DNA of 5,926 nucleotides, from contig JALULR010000242.1 in assembly GCA_027056155.1 (NCBI GenBank), positions 1 to 5,926 of the forward strand, read 5' to 3'. Source of the DNA: DHVE2 group archaeon. Its GTDB lineage: Archaea > Thermoplasmatota > Thermoplasmata > Thermoplasmatales > Aciduliprofundaceae. The notes below the pieces were generated by a model, which had not been told where the DNA came from, did not search any database, and saw only the letters and a program-made list of their open reading frames with translations. Below, piece after piece: positions 5,852 to 5,926 of this stretch. The translations under genes were made by a program, and so were the position numbers. The first letter of the stretch is position 1. Every line of letters begins with the position of its first letter.

Positions 5852-5926
5852 TCACCATCCAAATAATCTTACGGCAATTCCAAGTTTAGACTCAACGGGC
5901 AACTTTCTCCAAAATGCTTCTTCTGG
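5852..5926 (-). CDS. C-terminal end of a second IS481-type transposase, running off the right edge
   Basis: The last 24 codons and TGA (5854-5852) are in the window: PEEAFWRKLPVESKLGIAVR followed by LFGW. This is like the tail (TP-EAF-RK-P) of IS481-type archaeal transposases, the same family as the relic just downstream. It has no stop or frameshift in the visible part, but whether the rest is intact cannot be seen. Because a C-terminus lies upstream of the relic's N-terminal part on the same strand, this is a separate copy arranged head-to-tail. The element end may lie near 5801-5820, where TGTGTAGTCCTGAAATT occurs (plus strand), but its partner repeat is outside the window. Confidence 0.6.
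   Translation of the reverse strand, partial: PEEAFWRKLPVESKLGIAVRLFGW

Noticed and set aside
1..5926. CRISPR array, tRNA or rRNA genes
   Set aside because: No regularly spaced direct repeats, tRNA cloverleaf or conserved rRNA segments were seen on either strand.

Overview
The window comes from an archaeon, most likely a euryarchaeal-type lineage. The evidence is an A-type (V-like) ATP synthase subunit B, a euryarchaeal HTH regulator with an N-terminal nuclease-fold-like domain, TATA/BRE promoters about 26-28 bases upstream of start codons (leaderless genes), T-rich terminators, and a small RNA with the architecture of an archaeal H/ACA guide. Coding DNA is moderately AT-rich. I cannot fix the genus from sequence alone.

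Layout, left to right. (1) 1-1295, plus: ATP synthase subunit B, cut by the left edge, followed by a T-rich terminator. The usual next gene, subunit D, is absent. (2) 1389-3447, plus: trkA and trkH, a two-gene potassium-uptake operon with its own promoter and a leaderless trkA start. (3) 3445-3578, minus: a GC-rich non-coding RNA gene with two hairpins, each followed directly by AUA, and with K-loop/K-turn elements. A TATA box lies where it would start transcription at the base of hairpin 1. (4) 3646-5201, minus: a two-gene operon joined by an ATGA overlap. It holds an XRE-type HTH regulator (leaderless start at 5201) and a 210-residue protein that looks like a TraB/Tiki-fold protein lacking its usual metal-ligand positions. 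(5) 5324-5926, minus: debris of IS481-type transposases. One decayed copy has two nonsense codons and a frameshift; upstream of it is the C-terminal end of a second copy that runs off the right edge.

How the parts relate: the ATP synthase subunit and Trk system are ordinary bioenergetic and ion-homeostasis genes. TrkA should gate TrkH in response to nucleotide. The small RNA would guide rRNA pseudouridylation with Cbf5, Nop10, Gar1 and L7Ae if the H/ACA reading is right. The regulator and TraB-like gene are translationally coupled, so they probably act together or are co-regulated, but their target is not visible here. The most interesting items are the RNA gene and the degenerate TraB-like protein.
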